The notes beneath the pieces are model-generated. The model was not told the origin of the DNA. It did not search any database and was given only the letters and a program-made list of their open reading frames with translations. Shown in pieces: positions 6,465-17,432 of a DNA stretch of 25,608 bases. Within the stretch, counting starts at the first letter, position 1. Each line of letters begins with the position of its first letter. The translations under genes and the position numbers were made by a program. Origin of the DNA: Phycisphaerales bacterium UBA4658 (GTDB lineage Bacteria > Planctomycetota > Phycisphaerae > Phycisphaerales > UBA1924). Location of the stretch: NCBI GenBank assembly GCA_002405485.1, contig DHLW01000118.1, positions 2,283 to 27,890 of the forward strand, written 5' to 3'.

Positions 6465-8306
6465 ATGTCCACCGACCAAGTACCTGACACAGCTCGACAG
6501 ACGCCGACCGCCGTGGCTGTGCCACCGGTGTTGGATGCTGTCTCCAGGGTGGATGGGAGTGGTCGAACGGTCTGGGGCACGCGGATGCGTGACTTTCTGA
6601 CCGATGGGTCGGTGTCGGCGTTGTGCGATGAGCTTGCGCGTCTGACGCAGGTGCCGATCTGGTTGCGAGATCAATCGGGTGAGGCGATCATTCCGGTCTG
6701 GAGCGACGAGGACTCGACGAGTCTTCCTGGGGCGCTCGGAAGCGGGCATCCGTGGTCGTTTGTGAGCGAGCCGCAGGCGCGGAAGCGTGCGTTTGAGCAG
6801 CTTCGGGTGGTCGATGACGGGTCGCACGAGACCTATGCGGTGCCGCTGCGCATCTCGACGGGCATGCTTGGGGCGATCGTGTGCTGCCTGCCGAGGCAGA
6901 TCCTGTCTGCGCGGGTGGAGACGCCCGAGGCGCAGCGGCTGCAGTCGATCCGGCGAACGATGGTGCTGCTGGCATCGAGCGTGTGCGACGTGTGCGAGGC
7001 GCAGGTGTCGCTTCGCAAGCGGGTGCGCGAGCTGGACGCGCTGTATCGGCTCGGATCGCTCCTGAACTCGGCGGGGAGCGTGGACCACCTGCTGCAGGTC
7101 GCGCTGGATCTGGCGATGCAGGTCATCGGGGCCGACGCGGGGTCGATCGCGATCTTTGCGCACCCCGACGGGTATCTGCGCGGCGAAACGCCGGTGGTGA
7201 AGGCCTCGCGCGGGCTCTCAACGGGGTGGATCGCGGACTCTCGGCCGCTCACCCTGGGAGCGGTGCTGCGCAAGCAGGCGCTCAACGGCGACGTGGTGGC
7301 GATCGGGGACATGAGCGCCGACGGGCGGATCGCCGACCACGCGCGCATCGAGGCCGAGGGGCTGTTTGGTCTGCTCGCCACGGGGCTGCTGGATCAGGGG
7401 CGTCCGATCGGGGTGATCCGGCTCTTCACCCGGACGCCTCGGGCCTTCAGCGAGGCCGAGGGCGAGCTGCTCAAGGCGATCGCCGAGCATCTGGCGAGCG
7501 GGGTGAGCAAGGCGCAGTTGCGTGAGCTTCGGACGGAGGACGAGCGGATCCAGCGTCAGGTTCGACTGGCGGCGGATGTGCAGCGGCGGATGCTGCCGAG
7601 GCACCTGCCGCAGATCAAGCCGTTTGACGTGGCGGCGCACTATGCCCCGAGCTTCGAGCTTGGCGGGGACTTCTACGACTTCCTGGAGCTTGGCGGGCAC
7701 CTTGGGGTGCTCATCGGGGACGTCGCGGGCAAGGGCGTGGCGGCGGCGCTGCTGATGAGCGCGGTGCGTTCGGCGATCCGTGCGCACGCGCAGGATCTGT
7801 ACCACATCGACGAGGTGCTGAGCCGGACCAATCGCGCCCTGTGCCGGGACACGCTGGACCATGAGTTCGCCACGCTGTGGTACGGCGTCGTGGATCCGGT
7901 GTCCCTGAAGCTGACGTATTGCGGCGCCGGGCACGACTGGCCGCTGCTGGCGCACGTGCCGGCGGACAGGGCGATGGAGGATCGGGACATCCAGCGATTG
8001 ACGGCCGACGGAATGGCGCTTGGGATCGATCCGATGCAGAAGTACCCGGTGGGCACCGTGATGCTCCAGCCCAGGGACGTGCTGGTGGCGTTCACCGATG
8101 GGTTGCATGATGCGACGAACTTCGAGGGTCGGAAGTTCGGCGGGACGCGGCTGCGCAAGGCGCTCGTGGAGCTTCTGGCTCAGGAGCCCAAGGCGAGCGC
8201 GGCGCGGATCGTCGAGTATCTGATGGCGCAGGTGCGTCAGCACACGGGCATGACGCCCCGGATCGACGACATCACGGTGGTGGTGCTGAAGGTCGCGGAG
8301 CGCTGA
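6465..8306 (+). CDS. GAF-domain PP2C/SpoIIE-type serine phosphatase
   Basis: Cytoplasmic signalling phosphatase of the PP2C family, SpoIIE/RsbU type; such enzymes usually dephosphorylate an anti-sigma-factor antagonist in a partner-switch pathway. The 613-residue product has an N-terminal sensory region (about 25-150, with VPIWLRDQSGEAIIPVW, possibly PocR-like), a short coiled coil, a GAF domain (about 200-360), and the phosphatase domain (about 367-613). Metal-binding Asp residues are visible: GGDFYDF (Asp402), IGDVAGKG (Asp419), FTDGLHDA, and IDDITVV near the end (Asp601/602). No membrane segment is seen. The start is uncertain: ATG 6465 is used, while GTG 6459 has AAGGAA (6442-6447) at a better distance of 11 nt, and GTG 6405 is less likely. 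No STAS or anti-sigma gene is adjacent. PEP carboxylase follows closely, so co-transcription is likely. Confidence 0.9.
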   Translation: MSTDQVPDTARQTPTAVAVPPVLDAVSRVDGSGRTVWGTRMRDFLTDGSVSALCDELARLTQVPIWLRDQSGEAIIPVWSDEDSTSLPGALGSGHPWSFVSEPQARKRAFEQLRVVDDGSHETYAVPLRISTGMLGAIVCCLPRQILSARVETPEAQRLQSIRRTMVLLASSVCDVCEAQVSLRKRVRELDALYRLGSLLNSAGSVDHLLQVALDLAMQVIGADAGSIAIFAHPDGYLRGETPVVKASRGLSTGWIADSRPLTLGAVLRKQALNGDVVAIGDMSADGRIADHARIEAEGLFGLLATGLLDQGRPIGVIRLFTRTPRAFSEAEGELLKAIAEHLASGVSKAQLRELRTEDERIQRQVRLAADVQRRMLPRHLPQIKPFDVAAHYAPSFELGGDFYDFLELGGHLGVLIGDVAGKGVAAALLMSAVRSAIRAHAQDLYHIDEVLSRTNRALCRDTLDHEFATLWYGVVDPVSLKLTYCGAGHDWPLLAHVPADRAMEDRDIQRLTADGMALGIDPMQKYPVGTVMLQPRDVLVAFTDGLHDATNFEGRKFGGTRLRKALVELLAQEPKASAARIVEYLMAQVRQHTGMTPRIDDITVVVLKVAER

Positions 8307-8351
8307 GAGCGGTGGGTGAATGTCCAACTGGAGCAGAGCGGGAGGCGGCGA

Positions 8352-11138
8352 GTGGGCCAGATCGATCATCGGACCGTTGTCGACGAGATGCTGACCGGGG
8401 CCGCGTCGGCCTGCGGCCTGGCGCGAGGCAGGGCCAACGCCATCGCGCTGCATGAGCTGTGCAGGTCGGCGGGTGAAGCGATCGAGAGTCCCGAGCGCGA
8501 GGACGCCGCGGGGCGGATCGCCCGACTCTCGACCGAGGAACTGGGCGAGGTGCTGCGGTTCGTCGCGGCGAGGTTCCATCTGCTCAACCAGGCCGAGCAG
8601 GTCAACATCGTGCGTGTGAATCGGGAGCGTTCGCGTGCGGCATCGGCGGACCGTCCACGTCCGGAGTCGCTCATGGACGCGATGCTCCGCCTCAAGAGCA
8701 AGGGCCTTGACGGGGCCGGGGTGCGGACGCTGATCGAGCGGCTGGACGTGCAACCGACGCTGACGGCCCACCCGACGGAGGCCAAGCGCCGCAGCGTGCT
8801 GGACAACCTGGTGCGGCTCGCGGAGCTCCTGATCGCCGAGCAGAGCGCCGAATCCAGCGGCGAGACGCGCGAGCGGATGGCCCGGATGGCCGGGTTGACG
8901 CAGATCCTGCTCGCGACCGATGACGTGCGACCCAAGCGGCTGGACGTGCTGGACGAGGTGAAGAACGGCCTGTTCTTCCTCTGCTCGTCGATCTGGGGCG
9001 TCGCTCCGCGGCTGATGCGAGAGCTGTGCGACGCGGCGAACGATGTGTTCGGCGCGGGCACGCTGGAGCTGACCGATCTTCCCGCGCTGCTGCGGTACCG
9101 CACCTGGATCGGCGGCGATCGTGACGGCAACCCGAAGGTGACGCACGAGGTGACGCAGGCGACAATCCGTCAGTTGCGTTCGGCGGCGGCGGATCTGTGG
9201 GAGCGCGAGCTCCGCGAACTGCAGCAGGAGCTCTCGCGCTCGCGCAGGCGGCTGCCGATACCCGGGTGGTTCGTCGAGCTCACGGCGCAGGAGGGAGACG
9301 GTTTCATTGACGACGCATCGTCGCTGGAACAGCGGCAGCACGAGCCGATCCGCATCCGGCTCATGCAGATCCGGGGCCGGATCCGCCGCGATCCCAGGTA
9401 CGACGGGGCTGCGCTCGTCCGCGACCTGCTGCAGATCCGAGACGCCATCATCGAGTCCGGACTCGGCGATGTGGCGCGGCTGGGCCGGCTCGCCAGCGCG
9501 ATCGTGCGGGCGCGGGTGTTCGGACTCCACCTGGCGACGCTGGACGTGCGGCAGCACAGCGCGGTGCACGAGGCGGCGGTCGGGGAGCTCCTCAAGCTGG
9601 CCGGCGTGGTCCACGAGTATGCGAGCTTGAGCGAGGCCCAGCGCGTGGCGGTGCTCCGCGCCGAACTCGCCCAGCCCCGACCGCTCTGCCCGGTCGACGC
9701 GGCGCTCTCGCCCGCGACGCGGGAACTGATGCAGACGCTCGCGGTCGTGCGCGGGGCCGTCGAGCACGATCGGCGGAGCGTGCGCTCGTACATCATCTCG
9801 ATGACGCACGGCGTGAGCGACGTGCTGGAGACCCTGCTTCTGATGAAGGAAGCGGGACTCACCCGGGTGGCGCGCGATGCCGACGGGTCGGTGCGGCTGA
9901 CGGGCATGCTCCACGTCGTCCCTCTGCTGGAGACGATCGACGATCTGGCGCATGGCGACGCGCTCGTGGGGGCGATCCTTGACGAGCCGCTGTACCGCTC
10001 GCATCTTGAATCGCTCGTGCCCGGGCGCGTGCACGGTGCACCGCCGGCCCAGAGCGGCCCGGTGCAGGAGATCATGCTCGGGTACAGCGACTCGAACAAG
10101 GACGGGGGGTTCCTGATGGCCAACCTCTCGCTCGATCGCGCCCAGCGGCGCATCGCGCACGCGGTGCGCAGCCGCGGCGTGCTGCTGAGGTTCTTTCACG
10201 GTCGCGGAGGCACGATCGGCCGCGGGGGCGGGCGAGCCGGCCGTGCGATCCTGGCCACGCCTGGTCCTGCGCGGACGGGGCGTGTGCGATTCACCGAGCA
10301 GGGTGAGGTGATCTCGTTCCGCTACGCGCTTCCGGCCATTGCGCATCGACACATCGAGCAGATCATGCACGCTTCGCTCGTCGCGTCCGCGGACACGCGC
10401 GAGCAGGAACGCGACCCGGCGCTCGTCGAACTGCTGGACCGAATGGCTCGGCGTTCGATGCAGCGATATCGAGAGCTCATCGATGATCCGGAGTTCTGGG
10501 CGTGGTTCACCGATGCCGGGCCGATCGCGCCCATCGCCGGCCTCCCGATTGCGAGCCGACCGGTGATGCGTGCGGTGGGAAGCGGGACCGCCGCGGCGGG
10601 AGTCGAGGGCGGTCGCAGCGGGTTCGACCAGCTCCGGGCGATTCCCTGGGTGTTCACCTGGGTGCAGATGCGCAGTCTGATTCCGGGCTGGTTCGGGCTG
10701 GGAACCGCGCTGGAGTCGACAACGCCTCTGGAGCGCGAGCTGCTCGCCAGCGAGTATCGACGCAGCGACTGGCTGAGCACCGTGATCGACAACGCGGCGC
10801 AGGAGCTTCTGCGTGCCCGCCTGGTGATCGCTCGGCGATACGCGATGGAGACCCGATCACCCGCGGGGGCACGGTTCTTCCAGGTGATCACCCAGGAGCA
10901 CGCCTGGGCGTGCCGGGGCGTGCTCGGCATCACCGGCAAGGGCGCGCTTGATGCGGACGCGCCGATCATCGGGCAGTCCATCCGCGATCGCAACCCCTGG
11001 ACCGACGTGCTGAACCTCGTGCAGATCGAGTTGCTGTCCAGGGCCCGTCGCGGCGACGAGACGGAACGACGGCATGTCGAGCCGCTGCTGCTGCAGAGCG
11101 TCAGCGCGATCGCCGCGGCGATGCAGTCGACGGGGTGA
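8352..11138 (+). CDS. ppc: Phosphoenolpyruvate carboxylase
   Basis: Adds bicarbonate to phosphoenolpyruvate to give oxaloacetate, refilling the TCA cycle. The 928-residue product is close to the usual length (about 880-940). Family motifs are all present: LTAHPTEAKRRS with catalytic His140, WIGGDRDGNPKVT, MLGYSDSNKDGG (Lys583), FHGRGGTIGRGGG (His616) and the RAIPWVFTWVQ region. It ends MQSTG, close to the conserved terminal NTG. The third-strand loop differs slightly from the textbook FHGRGGSVGRGGGP. Start choice: GTG 8352 has a strong GGGAGG at 8340-8345 with 6 nt spacing; the alternative GTG 8316 would add 12 residues, with only GAGAG (8305-8309) before it. Either way the gene begins within 46 bases of the phosphatase stop, so the two probably form an operon. 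It converges on fbaB. Confidence 0.95.
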   Translation: MGQIDHRTVVDEMLTGAASACGLARGRANAIALHELCRSAGEAIESPEREDAAGRIARLSTEELGEVLRFVAARFHLLNQAEQVNIVRVNRERSRAASADRPRPESLMDAMLRLKSKGLDGAGVRTLIERLDVQPTLTAHPTEAKRRSVLDNLVRLAELLIAEQSAESSGETRERMARMAGLTQILLATDDVRPKRLDVLDEVKNGLFFLCSSIWGVAPRLMRELCDAANDVFGAGTLELTDLPALLRYRTWIGGDRDGNPKVTHEVTQATIRQLRSAAADLWERELRELQQELSRSRRRLPIPGWFVELTAQEGDGFIDDASSLEQRQHEPIRIRLMQIRGRIRRDPRYDGAALVRDLLQIRDAIIESGLGDVARLGRLASAIVRARVFGLHLATLDVRQHSAVHEAAVGELLKLAGVVHEYASLSEAQRVAVLRAELAQPRPLCPVDAALSPATRELMQTLAVVRGAVEHDRRSVRSYIISMTHGVSDVLETLLLMKEAGLTRVARDADGSVRLTGMLHVVPLLETIDDLAHGDALVGAILDEPLYRSHLESLVPGRVHGAPPAQSGPVQEIMLGYSDSNKDGGFLMANLSLDRAQRRIAHAVRSRGVLLRFFHGRGGTIGRGGGRAGRAILATPGPARTGRVRFTEQGEVISFRYALPAIAHRHIEQIMHASLVASADTREQERDPALVELLDRMARRSMQRYRELIDDPEFWAWFTDAGPIAPIAGLPIASRPVMRAVGSGTAAAGVEGGRSGFDQLRAIPWVFTWVQMRSLIPGWFGLGTALESTTPLERELLASEYRRSDWLSTVIDNAAQELLRARLVIARRYAMETRSPAGARFFQVITQEHAWACRGVLGITGKGALDADAPIIGQSIRDRNPWTDVLNLVQIELLSRARRGDETERRHVEPLLLQSVSAIAAAMQSTG

Positions 11139-11175
11139 CGGGCTCGCGGCGGAAGGACCGGTGCCGGAAACGACA

Positions 11176-11200
11176 GCGCCCCGACGATGAATCGGGGCGC
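11176..11200. terminator. Hairpin between convergent ppc and fbaB, possible bidirectional terminator
   Basis: A perfect 9-bp stem, GCGCCCCGA (11176-11184) with TCGGGGCGC (11192-11200) and a 7-nt loop, sits in the 83-bp gap between the two convergent stops. There is no clear T tract on either side, so termination strength is uncertain. Confidence 0.55.
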
Positions 11201-11221
11201 CGGGTCGCGTGTGAAGCAGGT

Positions 11222-12328
11222 TCACGCCACCGTGACACTCTTGTCCAGGTACACGTCCTGGATCGCGTGCAGGAGCGCTGCGCCTTCCTTCATCGGGCGC
11301 TGGAAGGCCTTGCGGCCGGAGATGAGGCCCATGCCGCCGGCGCGCTTGTTGACGACGGCGGTGACGATGGCGTCGTGCATGTCGCTGGCGCCCTTGGACT
11401 CGCCGCCGGAGTTGATGAGCGGGACGCGGCCCATGTAGTTGTTGAGGATCTGGTACCGGCAGAGGTCGATCGGGTGGCCGCCCTTGCCCTCGGCGTCGGA
11501 GCCGCAGAGGTCGGTGTAGACGCGCTTGTCCCACTTGCCGTAGCTGGAGCCGCCGGTGTTGAGCGCGGCGTACCCGCCGTTGTTGGTGGGGAGCTTCTGC
11601 TTGATGATGTCGGCCTTGATCGTCGCGCCGAGGTGGTTGGCCTGGCCGGTGAGGTCGGCGGAGGAGTGGTAGTCGGTGCTCTTGCCGTCGGCGCCCTTGA
11701 TCTTGAAGCCCGCGCTGCGGGTGTAGCACCAGAGCACGGTGACCATGCCCAGCGCGTGGGCTTCTTCGAACATGTCGGAGACGTACGCGATCTCGTCGCG
11801 GGCGGTGTCGTTGCCGAAGTAGATGGTCGCGCCGACGGCGACTGCGCCCATCTCGTAGCACTGCCGGATGGAGCCGAAGTAGCTCTGCTTGTGCACGTTC
11901 GGGTACGTCAGCATCTCGTTGTGGTTGAACTTGACGAGGAAGGGGATCTTGTGGGCATACTTTCGGCTGACGGCGGCGAGCACGCCGAGGGTCGAGGCGA
12001 CGGCGTTGCATCCGCCCTCGATCGCGAGCTTGCAGATGTTCTCGGGGTCGAAGTACTCGGGATTCGGGGCGAAGCTCGCGCCGGCGGAGTGCTCGATGCC
12101 CTGATCGACGGGGAGGATGCTGACAAAGCCGGTGCCGGCGAGGCGCCCGGTGTTCAGGATCGTCTGGAAGTTGCGGAGGACAACCGGCGAGCGGTCGGTC
12201 TGGCTGAAGACCCGATCGACGAAGTCAGGTCCCGGGAGGTGGATACGGCTCTTGGAGAGGGTCTTGGACTCGTAGCCCAGCAGGGCTTTGGCTTCCGGGC
12301 CGAGGATGGAGGCGATGTCGGTGGGCAT
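11222..12328 (-). CDS. fbaB: Class I fructose-bisphosphate aldolase (FbaB/DhnA type)
   Basis: Reversible cleavage of fructose 1,6-bisphosphate to two triose phosphates in glycolysis and gluconeogenesis; this family uses a Schiff-base lysine instead of zinc. The 368-residue product has [17 protein letters not shown] near the N-terminal third, then [36 protein letters not shown], a [12 protein letters not shown] segment, and [10 protein letters not shown] followed by [15 protein letters not shown], the phosphate-binding end of the TIM barrel. Length is near E. coli FbaB (about 350). The start is ATG 12328: AAAGG lies 8 nt upstream and the N-terminus ([10 protein letters not shown]) fits the family. 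The open frame extends to 12454, but that extra part overlaps the divergent kinase start and is unrelated. It appears monocistronic. Confidence 0.93.
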   Translation of the reverse strand: MPTDIASILGPEAKALLGYESKTLSKSRIHLPGPDFVDRVFSQTDRSPVVLRNFQTILNTGRLAGTGFVSILPVDQGIEHSAGASFAPNPEYFDPENICKLAIEGGCNAVASTLGVLAAVSRKYAHKIPFLVKFNHNEMLTYPNVHKQSYFGSIRQCYEMGAVAVGATIYFGNDTARDEIAYVSDMFEEAHALGMVTVLWCYTRSAGFKIKGADGKSTDYHSSADLTGQANHLGATIKADIIKQKLPTNNGGYAALNTGGSSYGKWDKRVYTDLCGSDAEGKGGHPIDLCRYQILNNYMGRVPLINSGGESKGASDMHDAIVTAVVNKRAGGMGLISGRKAFQRPMKEGAALLHAIQDVYLDKSVTVA

Positions 12329-12452
12329 GGTGTGAACCTTTGCAGGAAACGCCGAAAATGAACACGCGTCGGGTGCTTCCGCGAAGCGCGGCGGCCCGGA
12401 CAATCCAATGATACCCCCGGCGGGGGAGCTTCCAACGCCAGGGAGATTCCCC

Positions 12453-15400
12453 ATGGGCTGGAGTCATCGTGGGCGGTTCGGGCGATCGATCCACCTGCTC
12501 GTGGCCGTTCTCGCCGTCGCCTCCGTTCCGTCGGGCCCGATCCCGGCGATTGCGGATGGCCCGGGTGCTCTGTCACCGGAGGTCTCCGACGCGAGCCGAG
12601 CGCGGCTAGCCCGGGTGCTCATCATCGGCTCGTACGAGCGGTTCGTCACGTCGATGTCGATGCAGGAGGACGCGCTGCGTGAGCGGCTGAGCGCGGAGTT
12701 CCCGAACATCCAGATTCGAGCGGACGCTCTCACCAGCGGTGCCGGTCCCACTCCCGAACTGACGGGCGAAGCGCGGCGTCGACTCGCCGACACGGTGCTG
12801 GAGAAGTGGCGCGACCTCAATCCCGATGTGATCGTGACGATCGACACGCTGGCGTTTGACCTCATGACCGGGCCGGAGGGTCGATCGGTGTTCCCGCGTG
12901 TGCCGCTGATCTTCAGCGGTGTCATGTGGAGCCCCGAAGAGGTGCGCAATCGCATCGCAGGTGATGCCTCCGGCGCGGGCGTGACCGGTGTTCTTGAGCG
13001 CATCGACATCCGGGGATCGCTCGCGCTCATGCGTCGCATGCAGCCGGACCTGGCCCACGTTCTGGTGGTCGGGGGCGGCCATGAGCGCGGCGCGAACCTG
13101 CGAAACGAGGTGCGACGGCAGCTTGCGAGTGTCGACGCGGGGGTCAAGCTGACTTGGGCGACATCGAGCGAGATCGGCGACGTGATCAACACGGAGGCCG
13201 CGGCGCTCGGGCCCGGCGGGGCCGTGCTGTATCTCTCGCACTATCCCTCCGAGCACGCTGGTTCCGAGTCTCTTGGGACATGGGAGCACTGGCCCGTCCC
13301 GATGTATGTTGTGTTTGAGAGCAACCTCCAGGCCGGGACGGTCGGGGGGCGGGTGGTGAGCTTCCGATCCCAGGGGCTCAGAGCCGGCGAGATGGCCGCA
13401 CAGGTCCTCAAGGGCGGATCGGCTCGGGACATTCCCATCGATGAGTCCGCCGCTGTGCAGAACGTCTTTCGCTTCGACAATCTTCGTCGCTGGGAGTTGC
13501 TTGCACGTGTGCCGCAGGGCGCGCAGATTCTGGGGGCGCCAGGGCCATGGATCGAACGGTGGGGGACATGGCTTGCGCTGGGCACGGCCGTGGCCGCGGT
13601 GCAGATGCTGGTCATCCCGGTACTGCTGATCCTCCGAGCCCGGGCAAAGCGTGCCGAGCAGGCCGTCAGCACCGAACGCGATCGGTTCTTCGCCATGCTC
13701 GAGGGGTCGACCGACGGCTTCTGGGACTGGGATGTCCATGCCGATCGGACGACGTGGTCGCGGCACGCGTGCGAACTCCTCGGGCTGAACGCCCAGGCCA
13801 GGGTCGTCAGCCGGCTCCTCTGGGATCAGTTGCTGCATCAGGATGATCGCGAGCGTGCCCATCGAGCCCTGCGCAACCACCTCGAGCGCGGCACGCCGTA
13901 CGTCTCGGAGTATCGCCTCAAGCTTCAGTCCGGAGAGTTCCGCTGGTTCCGATCCCGCGGCGTGGCGATCCGCGACGAGGCGGGCCGGGCGGTGCGGATG
14001 GTCGGAACGCTCATCGATATCGACGCGCTCGTCCGTGCCGACGAGCGCCTTCGCGAGGCCGAAGCCAGGTATCGCCTCATCACCGAGCACTCGCAGGACT
14101 TCATCGTGCACTTCGGTCGGGATGGTCGGCGGCTCTACCGCAGCCCGGCGTCGGAGCGGGTCTTTCCGCTCTCCGATCAGGAGCAGGCGACGCACGATCA
14201 CCACGCGCGGGTGCATCCGGACGATCATCGGCATCTCGCCGAGAATCGGGAGTCCGTGCTGAGCGGCAGATCAGGACGGTTCGAGATGCGGGCGATCGAT
14301 CGAGACGACCGCGTCCGCTGGCTGGACATGCAGATCTCTCCGATCATTGACGCCGACGGCACGGTGAACAGCTATGTGTGCTACGGGCGCGACATCACCG
14401 AGCGCAAGGTCACCGAGCAGAAGCTTCGCGAGGCCGAGGAGCTGTACGCGGCGATCTTCGCCAGGCATCCCTATCCGATGTGGGTGTTCGACAATGAGAC
14501 CTTGCGCTTCTGCGAGGTCAACCAGGCCGCCGTCGAGACCTATGGCTGGTCGCGCGAAGAGTTCCTTGGCATGACCATCCTGGACATTCGCCCGGAGAGC
14601 GAGCGGAGCAAGGTCGCGGCGTTCGTGCAGTCACGCGATCCCGCCGCGCCCAGCGTCGGTCAGTGGGTGCACATGACGCGCGACGGGCGGGTGATCGACG
14701 TGCTGGTGTCCACGCACGCGATTCCCTCCGCAGGCGGGCGGCGTATCCGGGTCGCGACGGTGATCGACATCACCGAGAAGCGTGCGGTGGACCGCTGGCA
14801 GCAGCGGCAAAGTGAGATCCTCGAGCGCGTCGCCGCCGGCGCGCCCGTCGCGACCGTGTTCGAGGCGATCTGCCAGTTGGTCCAGGAGCAGGCCCCGGGC
14901 GTGCTCGCGTCGGTGTTGCTTCTCAAGACCGATGGCAAGACCATCGAGTCCGCAGCCGCTCCTGACCTGCCTCCGGAGTACACCTTGCGACTGGACGGTG
15001 TGGAGATCGGGCCGAACGTCGGGTCGTGCGGCACGGCGATGTACGTGGGCAAGCGGGTCGTCGTGTCCGACATCGGTCAGAGCCCGCTGTGGGTGTCGTA
15101 TCGCGACTTTGTGCTCTCGTTCGGCCTGCGGTCATGCTGGTCGGATCCGATCCGGCTGAGCGACGGACAGGTGGTCGGCTCGCTGGCGATGTACTCCCGA
15201 ACCGTCCGCGAGCCCACGCCACGCGAGCTCGACATCATCGCCAGCGCGGCACATCTCGCCGGGATCGCCCTGGAGCGCGATCGCGCCATTGCCGCGCTGC
15301 GAAAGAGCGAGGCGAAGTTCCGCGGCATCGTCGAGACCGCCCAGGAGGGCATCTGGGTGGTCGACATCAACTGGTGCACGACGCTCGCGAACGCGACCAT

Positions 15401-17432
15401 GGGCCGCATGCTCGGGGTTCGGCCGGAAGGCATGATCGGCAAGCCGATCACCGAGTACATGGATGACGAAGGTCGGCGGATCATCCAGGACTATCAGCAG
15501 CGGCGCATTGTCGGCCAGAGCGAGGTCCACGACTTCAAGTTCATCCGGGCCGACGGTCGCCCGCTCTGGGCCATCGTCGCGACCAATCCGATCGCGAGCG
15601 ACTCGGGCGAGTATGACGGCTCGCTCGCCATGGTGACGGACATCACCGAGCGCCGAGCCGCCGAGGACGCCCTCCGGGCCGAGCGTCGCCTGTTTCTCTC
15701 CGGCCCCGCCATCGCCTGGCGCTGGCGCGTCAGCGAGGGCTGGCCCGTCGAGTACGTCAGCGAGAACGTGGCGATGCTCGGCTACTCCGCGGCGGACTTC
15801 GTGTCCGGACGAATCCGGTTCATCGAGATCATGCACCCCGACGACGTCGCCCGGGTCGCCGCGGAGATCCAGGATCACCTTGCCAACAACCGCGCCGCGT
15901 TCGAGCAGCAGTACCGGGTCCGCACCCGCGACGGTCGGTGGCGGATCGTGGCCGATCACACCGTCGTCGATCGAGATCCGTCCGGTCAGTTGGCGTACTT
16001 CGTCGGCTACACGATTGACGTGACCGAGCGGAGCGAGATCGAGGCGCGCCTGCGCGAGAGCCAGCAGACGACGCTCTCGCTCATCGCGGCGATCCCCGAC
16101 ACGATCTTCCGCATGCACCGGGACGGACGCTATCTCGCCGTGCATACCAACAATCCGCACCGTCTGCTCGTGCCCCCGGAGCAGTTCCTGGGTCGTCCCG
16201 TGCGCGACGTTCTGCCAAGGGCGCTCGGCGAGCAGTGCGAGCACCATCTCGCCGAGCTCTTCCGGACCGGACAGGAACAGACCTACGAGTACGAGGTCCG
16301 GCGCGACGGCAGAGATCGGACGTGCTGGGAGGTGCGCATGTCGCGCAGCGGTGAGGATGAGGCCCTGCTCCTGGTCCGCGACGTCACCGTCTCGCGTGAC
16401 AACGAACGCAAGCTTCGCCAGAGCGAGGCCCGCCTCAGCATGTTCGTCAACTCGGCGCCCGTGGGCGTGATCTCCTGGAGCACCGAGTTCACCGTCACGG
16501 CGTGGAACCCCGCCGCCGAACGGATCTTCGGGTACTCCTCTGAGCAGGCCATCGGTCGGCACGGATCGTTCATCGTTCCCGCAACCGCCAAGCCTTATGT
16601 TGACGACGTCTGGCGCAACCTGCTCACCCGCAGCGGGGGTGTCCGCGGGACCAACGAGAACCTTCGGGCCGACGGGAGCGTCATCGTCTGCGAGTGGTAC
16701 AACACCCCCCTGGTGGATGCGCGCGGGCGGGTGATCGGCGTGGCCAGCATCGTCGAGGACGTGACCGAGCGTCGCCTTGCGCAGCGCCGCCAGGATTTGA
16801 TCCTCAAGGAGCTCGACCACCGGGTCAAGAATAACCTCGCCGCCGTCATCGCCCTGGCCGAGCAGACCGGACGCAGCGTCGCGACCTTCACGGAGTTCAT
16901 GGAGCGGTTTGTGGGACGGCTCAACGCCATGGCGCGGACGCATGGGGCTCTGGCCCGCAGCCGCTGGCAGGGCGTTCAGCTCAGGGCCGTCGTCTCCCAG
17001 CCGCTCGAGGTCTTCAGCCCGGGGGAGACCGGTCGGCTGATCATGGAGGGTCCGGACATCACGGTCCCGCCGCGGGCTGCGCAAGCGCTCACCATGGCTC
17101 TGAACGAACTGGCCACCAACGCCGCGAAGTACGGCGCGCTCAGCGGGTCCAAGGGACGGGTCGCCGTTCGATGGTCGCTCCGCCAGAGCGCGACACAGGA
17201 GCCGGCGATCGATCTGGACTGGACGGAGTCCGACGGTCCACCCGTCGGCGCCTCACCGTCTCCCGGCTACGGGTCCGAGCTCATTCAGGGTGCGATCGCT
17301 CATGAGCTCAGGGGAACCGTGCACCTGGGCTTTGAACCATCGGGAGTGACCTGCGCCATCAGTTTCCCGCTTCGGCAGGAGACCGCCGAGGAACCCCACC
17401 CCACGGGCGACATCCTTGGTCTGCATCTCTAG
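12453..17432 (+). CDS. Membrane multi-PAS/GAF sensor histidine kinase, HWE family
   Basis: A 1659-residue sensor kinase. A signal sequence (about 10-33) leads into a periplasmic domain (about 50-350; [30 protein letters not shown]) resembling ABC-type substrate-binding proteins. One transmembrane segment follows (about 370-394, [20 protein letters not shown]). Cytoplasmic modules, in order: PAS 410-530, PAS 538-655, PAS 663-780, GAF 788-945, PAS 953-1070, PAS 1078-1193, PAS 1205-1317, PAS 1326-1446, many ending in the D-I/V-T-E-R/K motif. The kinase core has [13 protein letters not shown] with phospho-acceptor His1456, the N-box [13 protein letters not shown] (Asn1556), and [10 protein letters not shown], whose WxE defines the HWE family. 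Start: ATG 12453 has GGGAGA (12441-12446) 6 nt upstream; an in-frame ATG at 12408 lacks this. No receiver domain, and no response regulator nearby, so its partner is elsewhere. Confidence 0.93.
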   Translation: MGWSHRGRFGRSIHLLVAVLAVASVPSGPIPAIADGPGALSPEVSDASRARLARVLIIGSYERFVTSMSMQEDALRERLSAEFPNIQIRADALTSGAGPTPELTGEARRRLADTVLEKWRDLNPDVIVTIDTLAFDLMTGPEGRSVFPRVPLIFSGVMWSPEEVRNRIAGDASGAGVTGVLERIDIRGSLALMRRMQPDLAHVLVVGGGHERGANLRNEVRRQLASVDAGVKLTWATSSEIGDVINTEAAALGPGGAVLYLSHYPSEHAGSESLGTWEHWPVPMYVVFESNLQAGTVGGRVVSFRSQGLRAGEMAAQVLKGGSARDIPIDESAAVQNVFRFDNLRRWELLARVPQGAQILGAPGPWIERWGTWLALGTAVAAVQMLVIPVLLILRARAKRAEQAVSTERDRFFAMLEGSTDGFWDWDVHADRTTWSRHACELLGLNAQARVVSRLLWDQLLHQDDRERAHRALRNHLERGTPYVSEYRLKLQSGEFRWFRSRGVAIRDEAGRAVRMVGTLIDIDALVRADERLREAEARYRLITEHSQDFIVHFGRDGRRLYRSPASERVFPLSDQEQATHDHHARVHPDDHRHLAENRESVLSGRSGRFEMRAIDRDDRVRWLDMQISPIIDADGTVNSYVCYGRDITERKVTEQKLREAEELYAAIFARHPYPMWVFDNETLRFCEVNQAAVETYGWSREEFLGMTILDIRPESERSKVAAFVQSRDPAAPSVGQWVHMTRDGRVIDVLVSTHAIPSAGGRRIRVATVIDITEKRAVDRWQQRQSEILERVAAGAPVATVFEAICQLVQEQAPGVLASVLLLKTDGKTIESAAAPDLPPEYTLRLDGVEIGPNVGSCGTAMYVGKRVVVSDIGQSPLWVSYRDFVLSFGLRSCWSDPIRLSDGQVVGSLAMYSRTVREPTPRELDIIASAAHLAGIALERDRAIAALRKSEAKFRGIVETAQEGIWVVDINWCTTLANATMGRMLGVRPEGMIGKPITEYMDDEGRRIIQDYQQRRIVGQSEVHDFKFIRADGRPLWAIVATNPIASDSGEYDGSLAMVTDITERRAAEDALRAERRLFLSGPAIAWRWRVSEGWPVEYVSENVAMLGYSAADFVSGRIRFIEIMHPDDVARVAAEIQDHLANNRAAFEQQYRVRTRDGRWRIVADHTVVDRDPSGQLAYFVGYTIDVTERSEIEARLRESQQTTLSLIAAIPDTIFRMHRDGRYLAVHTNNPHRLLVPPEQFLGRPVRDVLPRALGEQCEHHLAELFRTGQEQTYEYEVRRDGRDRTCWEVRMSRSGEDEALLLVRDVTVSRDNERKLRQSEARLSMFVNSAPVGVISWSTEFTVTAWNPAAERIFGYSSEQAIGRHGSFIVPATAKPYVDDVWRNLLTRSGGVRGTNENLRADGSVIVCEWYNTPLVDARGRVIGVASIVEDVTERRLAQRRQDLILKELDHRVKNNLAAVIALAEQTGRSVATFTEFMERFVGRLNAMARTHGALARSRWQGVQLRAVVSQPLEVFSPGETGRLIMEGPDITVPPRAAQALTMALNELATNAAKYGALSGSKGRVAVRWSLRQSATQEPAIDLDWTESDGPPVGASPSPGYGSELIQGAIAHELRGTVHLGFEPSGVTCAISFPLRQETAEEPHPTGDILGLHL

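Noticed and set aside
7218..10370. A 1050-codon open frame on the minus strand across the phosphatase and ppc genes
   Set aside because: It lies antisense to two genes with clear catalytic motifs. Its product is rich in Arg, His, Pro and Gln with no domain, as expected from reading GC-rich codons backwards.
11135..12361. A 408-codon plus-strand open frame opposite fbaB
   Set aside because: Ala/Gly/Val/Asp-rich shadow; the opposite strand encodes an intact aldolase with a Shine-Dalgarno.
15132..17084. A 650-codon minus-strand open frame inside the kinase gene (and a 542-codon one at 12606-14234)
   Set aside because: Both are antisense shadows of the PAS/GAF coding sequence, with no recognisable domains.
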